64,000 bases of DNA, from contig JAQOOI010000021.1 of assembly GCA_028554645.1 (NCBI GenBank), forward strand, positions 1,426,001-1,490,000, in the 5' to 3' direction. The notes beneath the pieces are model-generated. The model saw nothing but the letters and a program-made list of their open reading frames with translations, did no database searches and was not told the origin of the DNA. Shown here one piece after another: positions 10,941-23,530 of the stretch. Position 1 is the stretch's first letter. Each line of letters begins with the position of its first letter. The translations under genes and the position numbers were made by a program. Source of the DNA: Omphalotus guepiniiformis. Its lineage: Eukaryota; Basidiomycota; Agaricomycetes; Agaricales; Omphalotaceae.

Positions 10941-13675
10941 CTACGATCGTACACCTTCCCCTGCATCTGTACCAGAAGCATTGAAGCTCATCGCTCGAGT
11001 TCTTTCACTTCTATAGATCGCCGTAGATGAACTTGTTGCATATGCCTGTGTTGAAGACCTCTTTGTGCGCCTGCCCTGTGCATAGCCCAGGCTAACTGCT
11101 CTTGCACCAGCCGAGCGACCTATACCCTCTCTGGCTGAACTCGACCAGGAAGTCTCGCCAGCAGCCTCGCTGATCGCGGATGCTACCCTTTCTCGAGGAG
11201 GTCGCACGTCGAGGCTCGAAGACGATTGCCCTGAACCAGATAGCCCGCTGATAGCCCAACTGACTTGCACACAGCACACGATACTCCATACCCATATGCA
11301 AACAAATACAGGAGTACTGATCAGAACGTTCAATACGGGGAAGAGGTCTGGGTACCTTTCCGGCGGTGTAATGATGATCTCGAGGAGGTGCAAGCCTGCT
11401 ATAGCCGCATACACGCCCTGAATCTTTAGTCAGGTACAGTCGCTCAAAGTCAGATTAAACAATTAACATACAGTAGAGAATAGTTGTGTGAATGATCTGA
11501 TTGGAATTTTCGGGAAGAGCGATTTGAAGGGGTTATGTCCAATCAAGCGATTCCACATCATCATCAAAGCAATATATTGCAAGCCAAGGTTATCTTTTTT
11601 CAATAACGGCCACATGCTACCCAGTGAGAAGTTATAAGTGAGCTGGAAAATACTCAAATTCAGTGAGAATGATGTACCCACCTAAACACCGCAACGTTGC
11701 TCCCTATTGCGCCCCACGCGAATGCGGCAGAGTCATGCGCGGCCCCGCACAAGAGAAGAGTAAGTGGCATGAGAGGCAATAAAATTGTTTTCTCATGAAC
11801 TTGAAAGGAAAAGAGAAAGAATGACATAGATGAATTGAGAAGTGCATATGGAAGGAGTGGAAGGATCGATATAGTTGTGTTGGAAGAATCTGTCTCGGTC
11901 GGCGGAGCGGCTGATTCATTCACTGATTGTTTCGAAGACTGGGAGAGCTGGCCCCACGTCCTCAGACCCCACCCCGTCCTTCCCAAGGCCACAACTCCAG
12001 GCAAGAATCCAAGTAAAGTCAGCGCAGCAGATGCCCGAACAAGGATGACCTGCGTGACCCACTTCTTCCATTTCATGACTACATTCGACGCGCACCAGAA
12101 GTTGGCGACTTTGTCTTCGAAGAGCCCCCGTGAGAAGGGAAATATTCGAGTGATGGGCTGCATTATCGCTAGGCGAACATCGGGCACTGAGTCTGATGTA
12201 GAGGATAGAGGCGTTACTGAGGGGGAGACGGAAGCAAATGGAGGAAGCCAAGGCAGGAATAGTAGAACGAACGCAGCAATCGTTGTTAATCCCAGACGAA
12301 CGAGGTGTTTTGTTCCGTCTTTTGGTCCCAACAAAACACATTTAGCAAGCAGGTACGAGCCTATAGCTGGCGCGTAGTATAAAGCCATCTGTTTGAATCC
12401 AAGGCTAAGAACGAAAGAAACGGCGCCTAAAAGATCGTGACCAGTAGCAAATAAGTTGAGAGCCATGATAGTGAAACCGAGCAAACATATAATTGGACTT
12501 TGTACCAGATACCAAGATAACAAGACGTACCGAGCATGACAGAATTGTACTGGAAGTGCCCAAAATCAATGAGCAGAAGCGCGGGATGAAGCAGGAGGAA
12601 GAGAAGTGCTACGTTCTGTGTCCTCTTGGACCTCGAACTAAGCCAAGTTCTTGTGAACATGAATATGGCAGGCACATATATTAACGCGTCCAATATGATA
12701 ACGGATGAGCGCATGAAGAGCTTGCTTCCTGGAGTCTCGATACCGCGCGAGGAATCAAGGGCAACCCAAGAAGGATTTATCTGGTGAGAGCTGGGATGAA
12801 TGGAATGCATAAGCACAGGTTAAGGCGTGAAGATGTCAAGACGCACACAATTCCACATAACCACGAGACATATGCGGTCAAAGGGGGGTAGTCCAGTCCC
12901 CAGTACTGTAGATCATAGGTGTACCACCGGCTCGTTGGTAGGTGGATGGTAAGTTCCATCCAATGCCGTTGTGCTTCATAATCTCCGTACATTGGTGGAG
13001 TATTCTCTCCTACAGATGGTTTCAGCATATGCAGCAGGGAAGGAAGATTGCAGACGCGCACCCGAATACGACCCAAGACCGATGCAGAATTTAATCAGCA
13101 CACTCGTCAAGAATGCCGTCCCCGCCACCCAATCCTTCAGCCCATGTTTATGTGTCCATCGAACCCAACGTCGCCCCATCCCACTCTCTGAGATTGATCT
13201 CGCATCATCCTCTTTGACTGCGCCCAATGTCCTCGAAGTTCTTTTTTGTTCCAGAAGAGAACTGAAACTCTGCTGAGATAATAGAACGCGCGCTGTGGGT
13301 GAACGGCTAAGAGCCCTGGTTGAAGTCGGAGATACAGGACGAGATGACGCGGGGGAATAGGGAGGAGTATTCAGCCATGACTGACTAGCAGTACTTTCAA
13401 GGAGATCCCGACGAGGCGTCGGAGCAACTATTTCAGGTGACAGAGAAGATTGTCTATAACGAAGCAAAATTGAATTTGCGCGCTTTTCTCTCAAAATCAC
13501 GAACTCGAAGGACAACTGCTTACCTTCGATGATTGGGGCCATTGTGAATCAGAATGCTGCTGGTCCTGTTGCCACGCGTAGAAGAGGAAGAAGGACGAGG
13601 AAAAGGATATGATTGAGTTGTAATGTTACTAATTTGCGATGAAGAAGGAGAGGATGGTTCAGGAAAGTCGGCCAT
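10941..13675 (-). CDS. ALG6: ALG6 dolichyl-P-Glc:Man9GlcNAc2-PP-dolichol glucosyltransferase
   Basis: ER multi-pass GT-C glucosyltransferase that adds the first glucose to the lipid-linked oligosaccharide used in N-glycosylation. Family landmarks: [17 protein letters not shown] with the luminal catalytic Asp, [33 protein letters not shown], and [14 protein letters not shown]. The start was moved to ATG 13675 ([12 protein letters not shown]). A 70-nt GT-AG intron (about 13454-13523) must be removed to keep frame, so a nearer ATG at 13542 is out of frame after splicing. Compared with yeast Alg6 it has a Ser/Pro-rich N-terminal extension of over 100 residues and a Ser/Arg-rich C-terminal tail after the last helix, both predicted cytosolic. 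ALG8 is the close alternative, but the [14 protein letters not shown] block favours ALG6. Confidence 0.9.
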
Positions 13676-14655
13676 ACCACAAGATTCGAGGACGTTCAAG
13701 GATAAATTTCAAGAATTGAGGAGAGTCACACGGCCACATAAACCACTCTATATATTACTTGAGAAGCTGAAACGTGCCTCTGTCTAGCACATATGTGTTC
13801 TGAAAATATCATGAGGGAGGAAGAATATCGATATATGGCATATTGCTGGCATATTGCAAGTGACATTGAGCAAGAAAAGTTGAATTCACACAATAGCTCA
13901 AACCAGAGCCAATACTGAAGATGCCACTAGCGAGAAGAGAAAGATACATCGAGCTCATTCCTTGAAGAAATCAAAAACACAGCACAACCTGGGTAGACAC
14001 ACACATTTTTGTGTCGACGAATGACATGACTGCCAACGAACGACATAAACAAGCCCTTGGTAAGCCTCAGCAGCCATTGATCGGTGTACTGACAATCAGC
14101 CTAGGTTGATTTTCTATCCAATTCAATGGACCATCTTGCTTCCTAGATGTTTCAATCTGTCGGATTCCTGGACCTCTGTGTTCAACCATGGAGAACACGT
14201 GGTCATCATCTTCTTGTGGTATGCAAAGGACAGCTTTGACCTCATACTTACTTAAACACAGTATTCAGAGAATCTTTGATAGTTCACGTCATTATTTTAT
14301 TTTCAACGAAATCTTGGGGATGCGATATTCTCAAGATGAAATGCCTTGGTCACAATTTAGCTGGTGATATTTCAAAAGTGATACGAGGTGTTACTGGGTC
14401 AGGTAGATTATGCCTTGTACGGTCGGAAGACCGATATATATATATATATATGTATGTAGCCCAATCTTGGTGCATTGGACACGAGCTACCGCGGGGCCAG
14501 AAGGCTGCTCCAGGAGACTACCACAAGTTCTGGTAGGTGGTTAAATGATGTGCAACACCGTCACGTGACTCAGCATTTCCAGAGCAACAAGTACAAGCAA
14601 TCGCGTCTCCCCATGCTTCGAATTCGTCCCAGGTGCCAGTCGACTTCCTGGGGTC
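13676..14655. other. Intergenic region between ALG6 and APC1 (divergent)
   Basis: Shared upstream region of two divergent genes. It contains a short (AT)n microsatellite and no convincing gene. The frame used by APC1 is open back to 14569 without an ATG, so a first APC1 exon could lie here. Confidence 0.45.
14434..14451. repeat. (AT)9 microsatellite
   Basis: Uninterrupted run of about nine AT units in the ALG6-APC1 intergenic region. Confidence 0.9.
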
Positions 14656-17600
14656 ATGGAACGCCCCATCTCTCTGCCACTTTACAACTGCTGTAGATCC
14701 GAAATAGAAGAAAGCTTCAAGAGATCTCGACGCGCGCCTTCGGACCACCAACAATCTGACCTATTGAAATCTATCAACAGCGCGCTTCGTGGCTCCGGTG
14801 CTGACCCTTCTTCATCTGTTCACTCTACGCGTTTCTTGACCAATGAAGACCCCTTGGAAGAGGAGGAAGTTACCTGGGATGACGATGTGGTTGTGTTGAG
14901 CTCTGCAGGTGTCGTGAAAAAGAAGTGGAGCTTCGAGTTGGAAGGACAGCCTGTCCAGTGGGCATGTATCGGCTGGATGGAGCAGAATGGTGTATATCCC
15001 TCAACACATTTCGCAGAAACATCAGATATGGGCTCAAAATCGTCGTCCGAGCGATCTACGTTTGGTCCTTTCTTTTGCGCCAATCGTAATCCAATCTCAC
15101 CCGGGGAAGAACAAGAAACGACTATTGTATCTGCTGTCTTCGTGTTCTTACGGAGTATTGGAAAAATTTATCTCCGCTCTGGCTTTGAGTACACATTCTC
15201 TTTACCCTTTATTGTGCGAAGGGCCTGGCCTATCACCCCACACGGCGTCCTCATACAACGTGCGCTCGAGCCCACTGAAGTTGTCGAGGCGGAAATTTCG
15301 GGTGAAGCTGTCTTACCGACTATCTTCTGTCTATATAGCCCATTCTCGGAGGCGTCACCCGTGGGCTTTACGACTGGTATAATTGGTGGCAAGGGGGTCG
15401 ACAACACTGGGCAGGCGACACTGAAGGACGCAGACGAGAATCTGACAAAACCACTCAAATCCATTTCTCCTGATGAGGTAGTGGTTTGGGCATCTCATGG
15501 CGGTCCCAACTCACCCAACGAGATTGTTGTCACGCTCGACATCAATAAACGGCGATTAACAATTTGGAGATATGCCTATGTCAAACCGAAGGACACTCCT
15601 GTACCACTTGGTCTCAATCGCACGAAAACACTTGCACATCAGAAGCGTCAGAGCATGTCAGGAGTCAGAAGCCGTCGTTCGTCAATCATATTTCCCGATT
15701 TGTTAGATAAATTGCATCCGCCTTCTCGTCCATCGTCTCCTACTGGTGCGGTATTCCCAGAATTCCCAGAACTCCCACCTCTTTCCGCCCTTCCCGGAAT
15801 GCCGCCATCTCTATCCACTACAACGACTATGGCTTCTTTGGCTTCTGGCTCGGGCTTTGGAAGCTCGTCTCAGTCAAAATCCCAAACCCAAACCCAAACC
15901 GAGCAGCAATGGGTTGCAACTGCACCTGCGAAAGGAAGACGGAATTCACTCACTAGGAATGACCTTAGCGTGACAATGAATAGGATGGCACTGGGTTCTC
16001 GCGGTGTAGATATTGACGCGTTGACGCCAATAGAGCACGGGAGAATGAAGACCGCGCTTTGGATGGACAAGGTGTATGAGACAGAATTGGTTCAAGCTGA
16101 GTTCGTGCGGACGTTTTTGTTTTTCTTTCATGCCCTTATCTTGTGTATCTGTAGTGTTAATTCGTACCACTCCATTTCCGTGTCTTTATTCGATCATCGT
16201 AATGACCACAAGTCTCAACGCTCTCTTCTGGGCATATGTCTTCCATCGAAACAAAGTTTGATGTTATTCGTCCTATCGCCGGATGCAGAACGCAGACTAC
16301 AGGTGACACCACTTCCCGAGGTTCCAGCAATCTCCATTGCTGCAGTCCGTGCCACTCGTGCTAATGTTTGGGATTTGTTGGTCCTCAAGCCCAACAAAAG
16401 TCTGTGCATCATGACCCATGGCACGTACGAAATCCCTGTTTCTTTTGCATCGCCTCCTGCCTCGGCGAGGAGAACTTCTTTTGCGTCAGACAAGATGGAT
16501 GTTGAGCAACCCCACATATCCCCTTCATCGACTGGCATCGCATCGATAGCGTGCATCCTAACGCATTCCTGCTCCTCCGCTTTAACGACCTTTTCACTTG
16601 ACGATGGGTCCATAGCTCAGGCCTCTATCAGTCTCTTCCCCCATGATTCGTTGACGACTCAGGCCCTACAAATTCTAGCGCTGGCTCTACCTTCTGACCT
16701 TTGTTTTGCTCTTCACCATTTCTTCTTGGTAGCATGGTCACAGCAAGGCTTCTCTGACTCATCCGGTGTAGAGTTTGAGTGTTTTGTCAAAGCTCTGTAC
16801 TTTATATTTGGTTTGGATAACGGTGTCCCTGCTCTTTCGACTAGTGCCGGACGTGGTACTGATCCATGGCAAGAATTGCACAACTCACCCTCGCACACTC
16901 GATTTCGTAATGACCCCGTTATGCAGCTTTTGAAGCCTCCTGTTGAGAGGAGTCTCCAACCTCCACCCCTGGTACACGTCTTCTCTACCATGCAGAAAGG
17001 CACAGACACGTACAATCAAATCGTACTCGTTTTATACACCCTACACACACTGGCAGAAGAGTTACGGTTGTTTGTGGATCGGTATACTGACCTATTGCGG
17101 TTGGCCCCAATCATTTGTAGGATTGCGATGTATATTCGACCAGAGTGGGCTGATTACTGGAGACGAATATGTCCTGATGCGACAGCGAAACTACCTTGGC
17201 CGTCACCCGCTTATGCTGGTACGTGTCACTGTATTTCATGTCACAATTGTGGATCCTAAATTCTTGATCTTAACTTTAGCCGTGCAGAATCTCGATGATA
17301 GTATTCCCGTGTGGCCTCCAGATATATCTGCTATCCTCTATGGTCGTTTAAGCAATCCAGAATGGAAGGTGCCATGGTTTGATGCTTATGAACTTGCTAC
17401 CAGATTCCATATCCGCCCCTCTTTTGCTTATGGTACAGTTGATCCCCTCGACCCGATGAAGCGCCTCACACTTGCCTATGCCAAGCTTGCGGATTCTGAA
17501 GTTACGAGATCCATTCATCGCGCCCAGAACGCCGTCAAGTTGATGGTCGACAGCGACATGGGAGAGGACTTCATTGGAAGACTCCCGTTAGGTATTGCCG

Positions 17601-20600
17601 CGCCGTTGAGAGAGGCGATCCGGACATGCCAACTCGCACCTCCGCCAGATTGGCCCCTCAAGGCTTATAAAGCCATCGCGAGGGATGATGTTGCAGCCTC
17701 AGCGAATCCTGCACCTGACATGATGTTGAAGACCGGCTATCTTACCATGAAAGACTTCCTGGTGCGTCAAAGACATACACGCTTAAGTACATTTTTCTGA
17801 TCATCAGATCTGCTAGACATCCTCGAGCTCTCGACAAACGATAAGCCAGATAGCCGCGGATGCTAAGGCTGCTAATGCCGGCGAGGCCGAACCCTCTTCC
17901 GGGGTCGAACTTGACCTAGATGAATTCACGAGTATTCGGTTTGGCCAAGATCGTCGTTTGGAGGAAATTGGACGAATGTTATGCTCATCCATTATCACTA
18001 CGGTACGGTCCCTTGAACGTCCAGACGCCAAGTACGCAGCCTTTTTCCTTGTCTTGATTTTATCTCATCTTCTGTGTCTAGCGAGCATGATCAAGCGAAG
18101 GACCACCAGATGCAAGTAATTAGGATCGCGGAAAGGACTTTGGCCTTACCGTACGGCAGGGCAATGTTCACATTTGGGTCCATTTCTTCTATTGCCCGCG
18201 AGGCGTTCAACATTCCAAAGTTTGAGTTCAGCGTTAAGCTGCACCCTTTGAACGTTACTGTCGCACCGGATCCTGGCAAGATAATTCCGGAATCCTTGCA
18301 TTGGGGAGAATTCCATAACGGAGTTGCAGCGGCTCTGCGTATATCGTCGTCTTCCGCGAGTGTCGATAGTTCGTGGATAGCGTTCAATAAGCCTGCAGAA
18401 CTTACTCCAGAACATGCGGGATTTTTGTATGGTCTTGGTCTTACCGGGCATCTGAAAGAGATGCTAACATGGCATACTTTCGGATATCTAACTCCCAAAC
18501 ATGACCTAACCTCTATAGGTGTTCTGCTTGGGCTTTCTGCAGCCAACCTTGGCAATGGAAATCAGCATGTCACGAAGCTACTAGCGGTTCACACCCCAGC
18601 ATTGCTCCCCACACCTACAGTAGATCTCAACGTTCCTCTTCAGACTCAGGCCGCTGGACTGACTGGTGTTGGCCTTCTGTACATGGGAACGAAAAATCGA
18701 CGCATGGCTGAGGTCTGTTTGAACCAGATGAGCCGGAAAGATCTTGTTCAGCCTGATCTCAGCAATGAGTATCGGGAAGCGTATACATATTGTGCAGCTA
18801 CGGCCTTCGGGATGGTCATGTTGGGGAAAGGGACAATGATTCCAGCCGACGTCGCATTCCTTGAGCGGCTGAACATTCTTATTCATGGTGATGCTGACTT
18901 TGCGCCTTCAGACAAGCGACAGCCTTTCGATGTCAATCTTACTTCGCCTGCTGCCAGTATCGCCCTGGGCCTTATGTATATGAAGACGGAGCGCCAGGAC
19001 ATTGCAGACATGCTTGCGATTCCGGATACTATACTTGCTCTGCATAGAATTCAGCCCAGCTTTCTTCTTCTTCGTACTTTGGCGAGGGCGCTGATAATGT
19101 GGAGCAAGATTGCTCCCACAAATGAATGGATAGCAAATCAAATTCCACGAGCTATTCGTCAAGGTATAGAAAACAGGAGCAAGGCGAACCACACGGTCTC
19201 GGATGCATGGGAGTTGGCATACTACAATATCATCGCTGGGTGCTGTTTTGCCATTGGATTGAAATACGCTGGCACAGCACGCCAAGAAGCTTACAAAATG
19301 ATCATCCGATACAATGACCTTTTTACAAGAATGGTGTATTCCAACAGTTCGTACCAATCCAGTGTTCTGCCTTCATTGTTATGCTGACCGTTCACGTCCA
19401 GCTCCTTCTTTTGACTGGCGAATCAAGCGTTCAGCTGTCCGTGATGGCCTTAACTTGATCACTATTTCTCTCAGCATGGTCATGGCTGGTACAGGAGAAA
19501 TCACTTGCCTGAAAAGACTCCGATACGCTTATGGGATGTATGCAAACACCATGTATCATCCCTCATTCAAGTACGGAATCCATGTCGCCACACACCAAGC
19601 GTTGGGCCTATTATTCTTGGGAGGCGGTAGATTTACTTTAGGCACCTCTGACGCAGCAATTGCTTGTATGGTGACTGCGTTCTTCCCACGAACACACAAT
19701 GTGTCTTATGACAACAAGAGTTATCTACAAGCTCTGCGACATCTATGGGTTCTTGCTGTTGAACCACGATGTCTAGTTGCTCGGGATGTCGAGACCAAAG
19801 AAGTCGTTTACCTTCCTCTCAAGATTACTATGAGGGAAGGTAATGAAGTCGGAACCACCCAACTTATCTCACCCACCCTCATTCCAGACCTCGACAAACT
19901 AATATCCGTACGGGTGGATACTCCAAGGTATTGGCCATTTCATCTTGATACGGAAAAAATTTCTCGTCATCGAGAGAGCCTTCTGCGCAGTCAAACACTG
20001 TATGTAAAGCGGCGCACAGCATTCCTGAGCTACACCGAGGATCCTCGTGGAAGCCGCAGTCTTTTCGTCCGCTCACGCTCGTCTGCGGGTGACGCTGCCA
20101 CCCTAGACTATCCTCGACTGACAGACACCGAAACACACCCGGCGGGAGACCTATGGGAATTCATAACTTCCTTCTCCAACGACCCGCTATTCCTTGCTTT
20201 TGCCGATTACTTCTGCTATAGTACCGGCGAGACAGACAAAGAACGACTGCTCCACACTTACTGCCACGCCACCCTATTTGACTCTATCCTGCAGGGGAAG
20301 CCTCAAACTGTTCAATCGCATCTAACCCTATTCCGTTACCGGACCATGTCACCTACATCTCGATATTTCCACCTGCAATTGCAAGATCTTCGATTCCTTG
20401 CGGACTTCTACGGCAGAGTCTTTGATCGACGATTCAGTGGCCGTTCCGAGAACAACTATCGCACCCCTCTCATAAGGGATAGTACAGTCTGGGGTACCAT
20501 GCATGACCTCGACCAACAGTTAGACGTTATTCGTGCAAGACCCGAGTTCCTGCAGGTACTGGGCAAGTACGCGGCGGGTACTTTGGGGATCTTGGAACCA

Positions 20601-20864
20601 CAGGTCTCGAGTAATCTTGCATGGTATCTGTTGCGAAATGCCGTACCGGTGTCAACGCTGCTTGTTATCTTGAAGGGAATCGCTGCGGATGCTCATACTC
20701 AATGCCTGGGAGTCGCCTCTCCGGCAGGTACGGGTGACGCAGCAAGCTTGGAATTGGGAATTCGCGAGGTATTGCATGCAACCGGTACCAGAATGACTAC
20801 GGCTCTGGGTGCTGGATGGTCGGTTCGATCCCTCGACGAAATCATCGAATCGTGGAGATTGTAG
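14656..20864 (+). CDS. APC1: Anaphase-promoting complex subunit 1 (APC1)
   Basis: Largest scaffold subunit of the APC/C ubiquitin ligase, which triggers anaphase and mitotic exit. The N-terminal beta-propeller half fills 14656-17219 in almost one open frame and includes a long Ser/Pro-rich loop with a QTQTQTEQQ stretch. Introns lie near 17220-17280, 17761-17815, 18032-18081 and 19358-19400. The C-terminal half has the proteasome/cyclosome (PC) repeats: HAGFLYGLGLTGHL, TSIGVLLGLSAANLG, AGLTGVGLLYMGT, and THQALGLLFLGGGRFTLGTS, then LQALRHLWVLAVEPRCLV, as in human APC1. The last frame ends IIESWRL and TAG. A small in-frame intron may exist at about 16105-16170, where the residues are unusually hydrophobic. 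The start is uncertain: the frame runs upstream (FEFVPGAS, similar to EFVPFG near the human N-terminus) with no ATG before 14656. Confidence 0.9.
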
Positions 20865-21022
20865 CATATCAAACATTTTCTTGTTCTCATTTGTTTCATT
20901 TTTTTCGCAACATGTTGTATCATATACTCAATCAAATCAGAAACCAAATAACAAAACGACAAAAAACTAGTGATAGTCTTTGCTGTACTATTTTGTTCTC
21001 AAGACGGACTTCGCGGAAAACA

Positions 21023-21089
21023 TGGGTGGCGCAGATCCCGCCGAACGTACATTAAGATTGCCTCACCTGGGGATATACTGCGCCACCCA
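21023..21089. repeat. Small fold-back with 12-bp inverted arms
   Basis: TGGGTGGCGCAG at 21023-21034 is matched exactly in inverted orientation at 21078-21089, leaving a 43-nt loop. It lies about 160 bp after the APC1 stop codon, so it could be a structure in the 3' UTR or a relic of a small inverted-repeat element. Confidence 0.55.
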
Positions 21090-22272
21090 AGTTCCCACTT
21101 GGAGTTGAATGTTTCAGGAGAACGCGCTTGTACGCCTCTGATATTGGCCGTGCTCTAGTTGGGTATAACCAAGTACGTAGGTCACCGTGATCAACAGCTC
21201 CGCGGAGAATTGAAACAAGTTAGCATGTTAACCTTTCTGTGATTCAGCTTGTACCTGAAATTCGTGAATGTCAGTCACTGCTGTACGCCTCAACGTTCAG
21301 TGTTAGCACATTGAAACTTACTTCAGTCTCAGAGGCGATGGGGTACAACTTGAGAAGAGAATATTGAGCAGCCTTGGCATGCATACAAGTCGATGATCGA
21401 TATGTAGTATAGGTATAGGGGAGCTAAGGTTATCGATGGGTGGTAATGCATAATGAGCCGGCTTGTGCGATAATCGTGCTCAATGGATAGACGTGAGTAA
21501 GCTAACCGTTTGACACTTGCATTTGATTTAGAAAGGAGATGTAACAAATGCATGCTTGAAAATCATAGGTCGCTAAGAAGCACTCCGTGAGAGACAGTAG
21601 CCAGAGTAGTATGGTATCAATTTTAAGCATCATGTCAAGAACAATTTCTGTATTCAAACACTGAAGCGGTACTTGCTGCAGAACGTGGGGACGTGATAGA
21701 CCGCCATAAGAATGCATATGTATAAGCAGTGCGCACTTATGAGTAAGAACTTATAATCAGTCACGCCAAAGCACGGGACGTTCCATCAGCAAGTTTCTGA
21801 CTGCTTGGGCCCCCAAACCATTGGAACGTACCGTGTTTCGGCCCATATTGTACCACAATACATCCACTGTAAGCTTGGCGCAAGCTTGGTGAATAAATGC
21901 GTTCTCACCGTCTGCATTCTTGTACTGGGTTACATGCATTTGACAAGCATAATAGAAGCATCTGCGCCGACTGCGCCTTGTGGGTGCTCCATTTCGAGGA
22001 TCCACACCAGAAAAACCAAGTAGTCTTGCTAGAGAAAGATGACAAACTATCAGCCTTATCTTCATATGGGCTCAAAGATACTGCAGGCATCGGCTCTGTC
22101 AAGAGTGAAAGGAATTGACGTGCTTTATCAAGTTACCATCTGTCTGGGGTATGGCTTCACACAGCTTTTCACACACGCCCGAAGTGATACGGAATTAACA
22201 CTTGTGTGCGCCTCCTCGGAAGTAGGCCAAGTCCTTAATCCTTTTGGTATATAATTGTGTGCGACCCAGGAA

Positions 22273-22666
22273 ATGGCCCACCTTAACCAGTGGTATCTCC
22301 ACGCCCTCGAGTCCTACTGCAGGTATGTATCAGTACTGCATCCAATGCGCTGCGAGCACAGAATACTTACTGACGGCTTGGGTAACTCAGCTAGCGATGA
22401 CGACCTTCCGTCCACTCATTCCCTCCCCGCTGAGTGGCGCCGATTATCCGAGATTACCGACTAAGAGCGCTACTACGAAGGTCCGTTCGAGATTCCCCTC
22501 CTCGCGCGAATACCAGCCGTACCCGAGTATCAGCGCCGTGATTGGAAACTGGAAGGGAGTGTCGGACTCGAAGCAGAAGCCGGTGAAGCTCATCGAGGCG
22601 CCGGCTGATCAGCCCTATGTGTTTGTGCTGAATCTGACGCAGGCGGAGTTCAGCAGGCAGGTTTGA
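22273..22666 (+). pseudogene. Degenerate coding-like segment of unknown family
   Basis: An ATG at about 22273 opens MAHLNQWYLHALESYC. A possible GT-AG intron (about 22322-22394) leads to DDDLPSTHSLPAEWRRLSEI and then a TAA. Coding-like residues continue past the stop in the same frame (ERYYEGPFEIPLLARIP). A different frame stays open to 22666 (ending LTQAEFSRQV). A stop plus a frame change suggests a decayed gene or remnant. I do not recognise the family, and chance cannot be excluded. Confidence 0.25.
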
Positions 22667-23530
22667 AGATGTGACCTTGTTCTAGGATGGCGCCGCTAGA
22701 TGATCCAGAGCGCATGGCTTGGCTGGAGTAGGTTGTTACTTATCACGTCTTTGACTCTCGCGGAAAACGTTCAATATGACCTTGAAGTGTATCTCGTCTT
22801 TATCTCCGATTCTCTTTGTATCAATCTGTACAATACAATATGTATGAGTGTGGCTGCATGCCAGTTCTGAATTGCGCGATATGATCTCACCTCAAAGATA
22901 ATCGGAACCAAAGTTATGCACACCATGGTACTTTGTTTCAAGATAGAAAGGTCAGTCTGGAAGTGCGTTTCACCGGGAAAATCGTAAAGGAGTCTCCCGC
23001 GCGAAACCGTAGTTCAAAGTTCAAATAAGAATCCGAGCGTCTGTACTTACATACGTAGATCGTATACCACCCTTGCAGTGGCTTATCACAGTGCACTCTT
23101 CAAACCCCTAGGTACCTGCCATGCAGCAGGTCCTGCCAAATACGGTTGACCCCGTTGCCAACGTCGTCGTGAAGGAGAGAGGACCCCGTAGATGCCGGTC
23201 TTCGTCCGGGAGCGAAAAAGAAGTTTTATTCGGGGTAAGAACAGATATTGATGTTCAAAGAGGTGGAAATAAAGAGAACTATGTCTTCAGACAAAGAGAT
23301 GTTACAGTTCGCTGTACAGATTTGAAGGCAGTCAGTGGATGGTGAGGTGTCCGAGGTCCAGCGTCCAGCCACGGGAAATTCTGAAAAAACAAATCCTTCA
23401 TTCTATTCTTACACTGACACTGACAGGTTACAGCTTGCCATTTTCTCTTCTCCTTCATTCTCTATTTCTTGCTGTGCTATACTATTCTTTCAAAGCTAGA
23501 AGTGCTTGAATCTCTTTTCTTTGCCTACGG

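Larger units (their letters stand above)
20865..23530. other. Gene-poor region with a broken frame and a fold-back
   Basis: The longest stretch without an intact gene (2.67 kb). It holds a 12-bp inverted repeat near 21.03-21.09 kb and a degenerate coding-like segment at about 22.27-22.67 kb, both listed separately. Other open frames are short and unsupported. No transposase, LTR or tRNA was recognised. Confidence 0.5.

Noticed and set aside
13454..13542. ATG at 13542 as ALG6 start
   Set aside because: The frame between it and the conserved region contains a 70-nt GT-AG intron; after removal this ATG is out of frame, while ATG 13675 is in frame.
16105..16215. Extra membrane-like segment in APC1
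   Set aside because: The hydrophobic run (FLFFFHALILCICSV) most likely is a retained in-frame intron rather than a membrane helix in a soluble scaffold.
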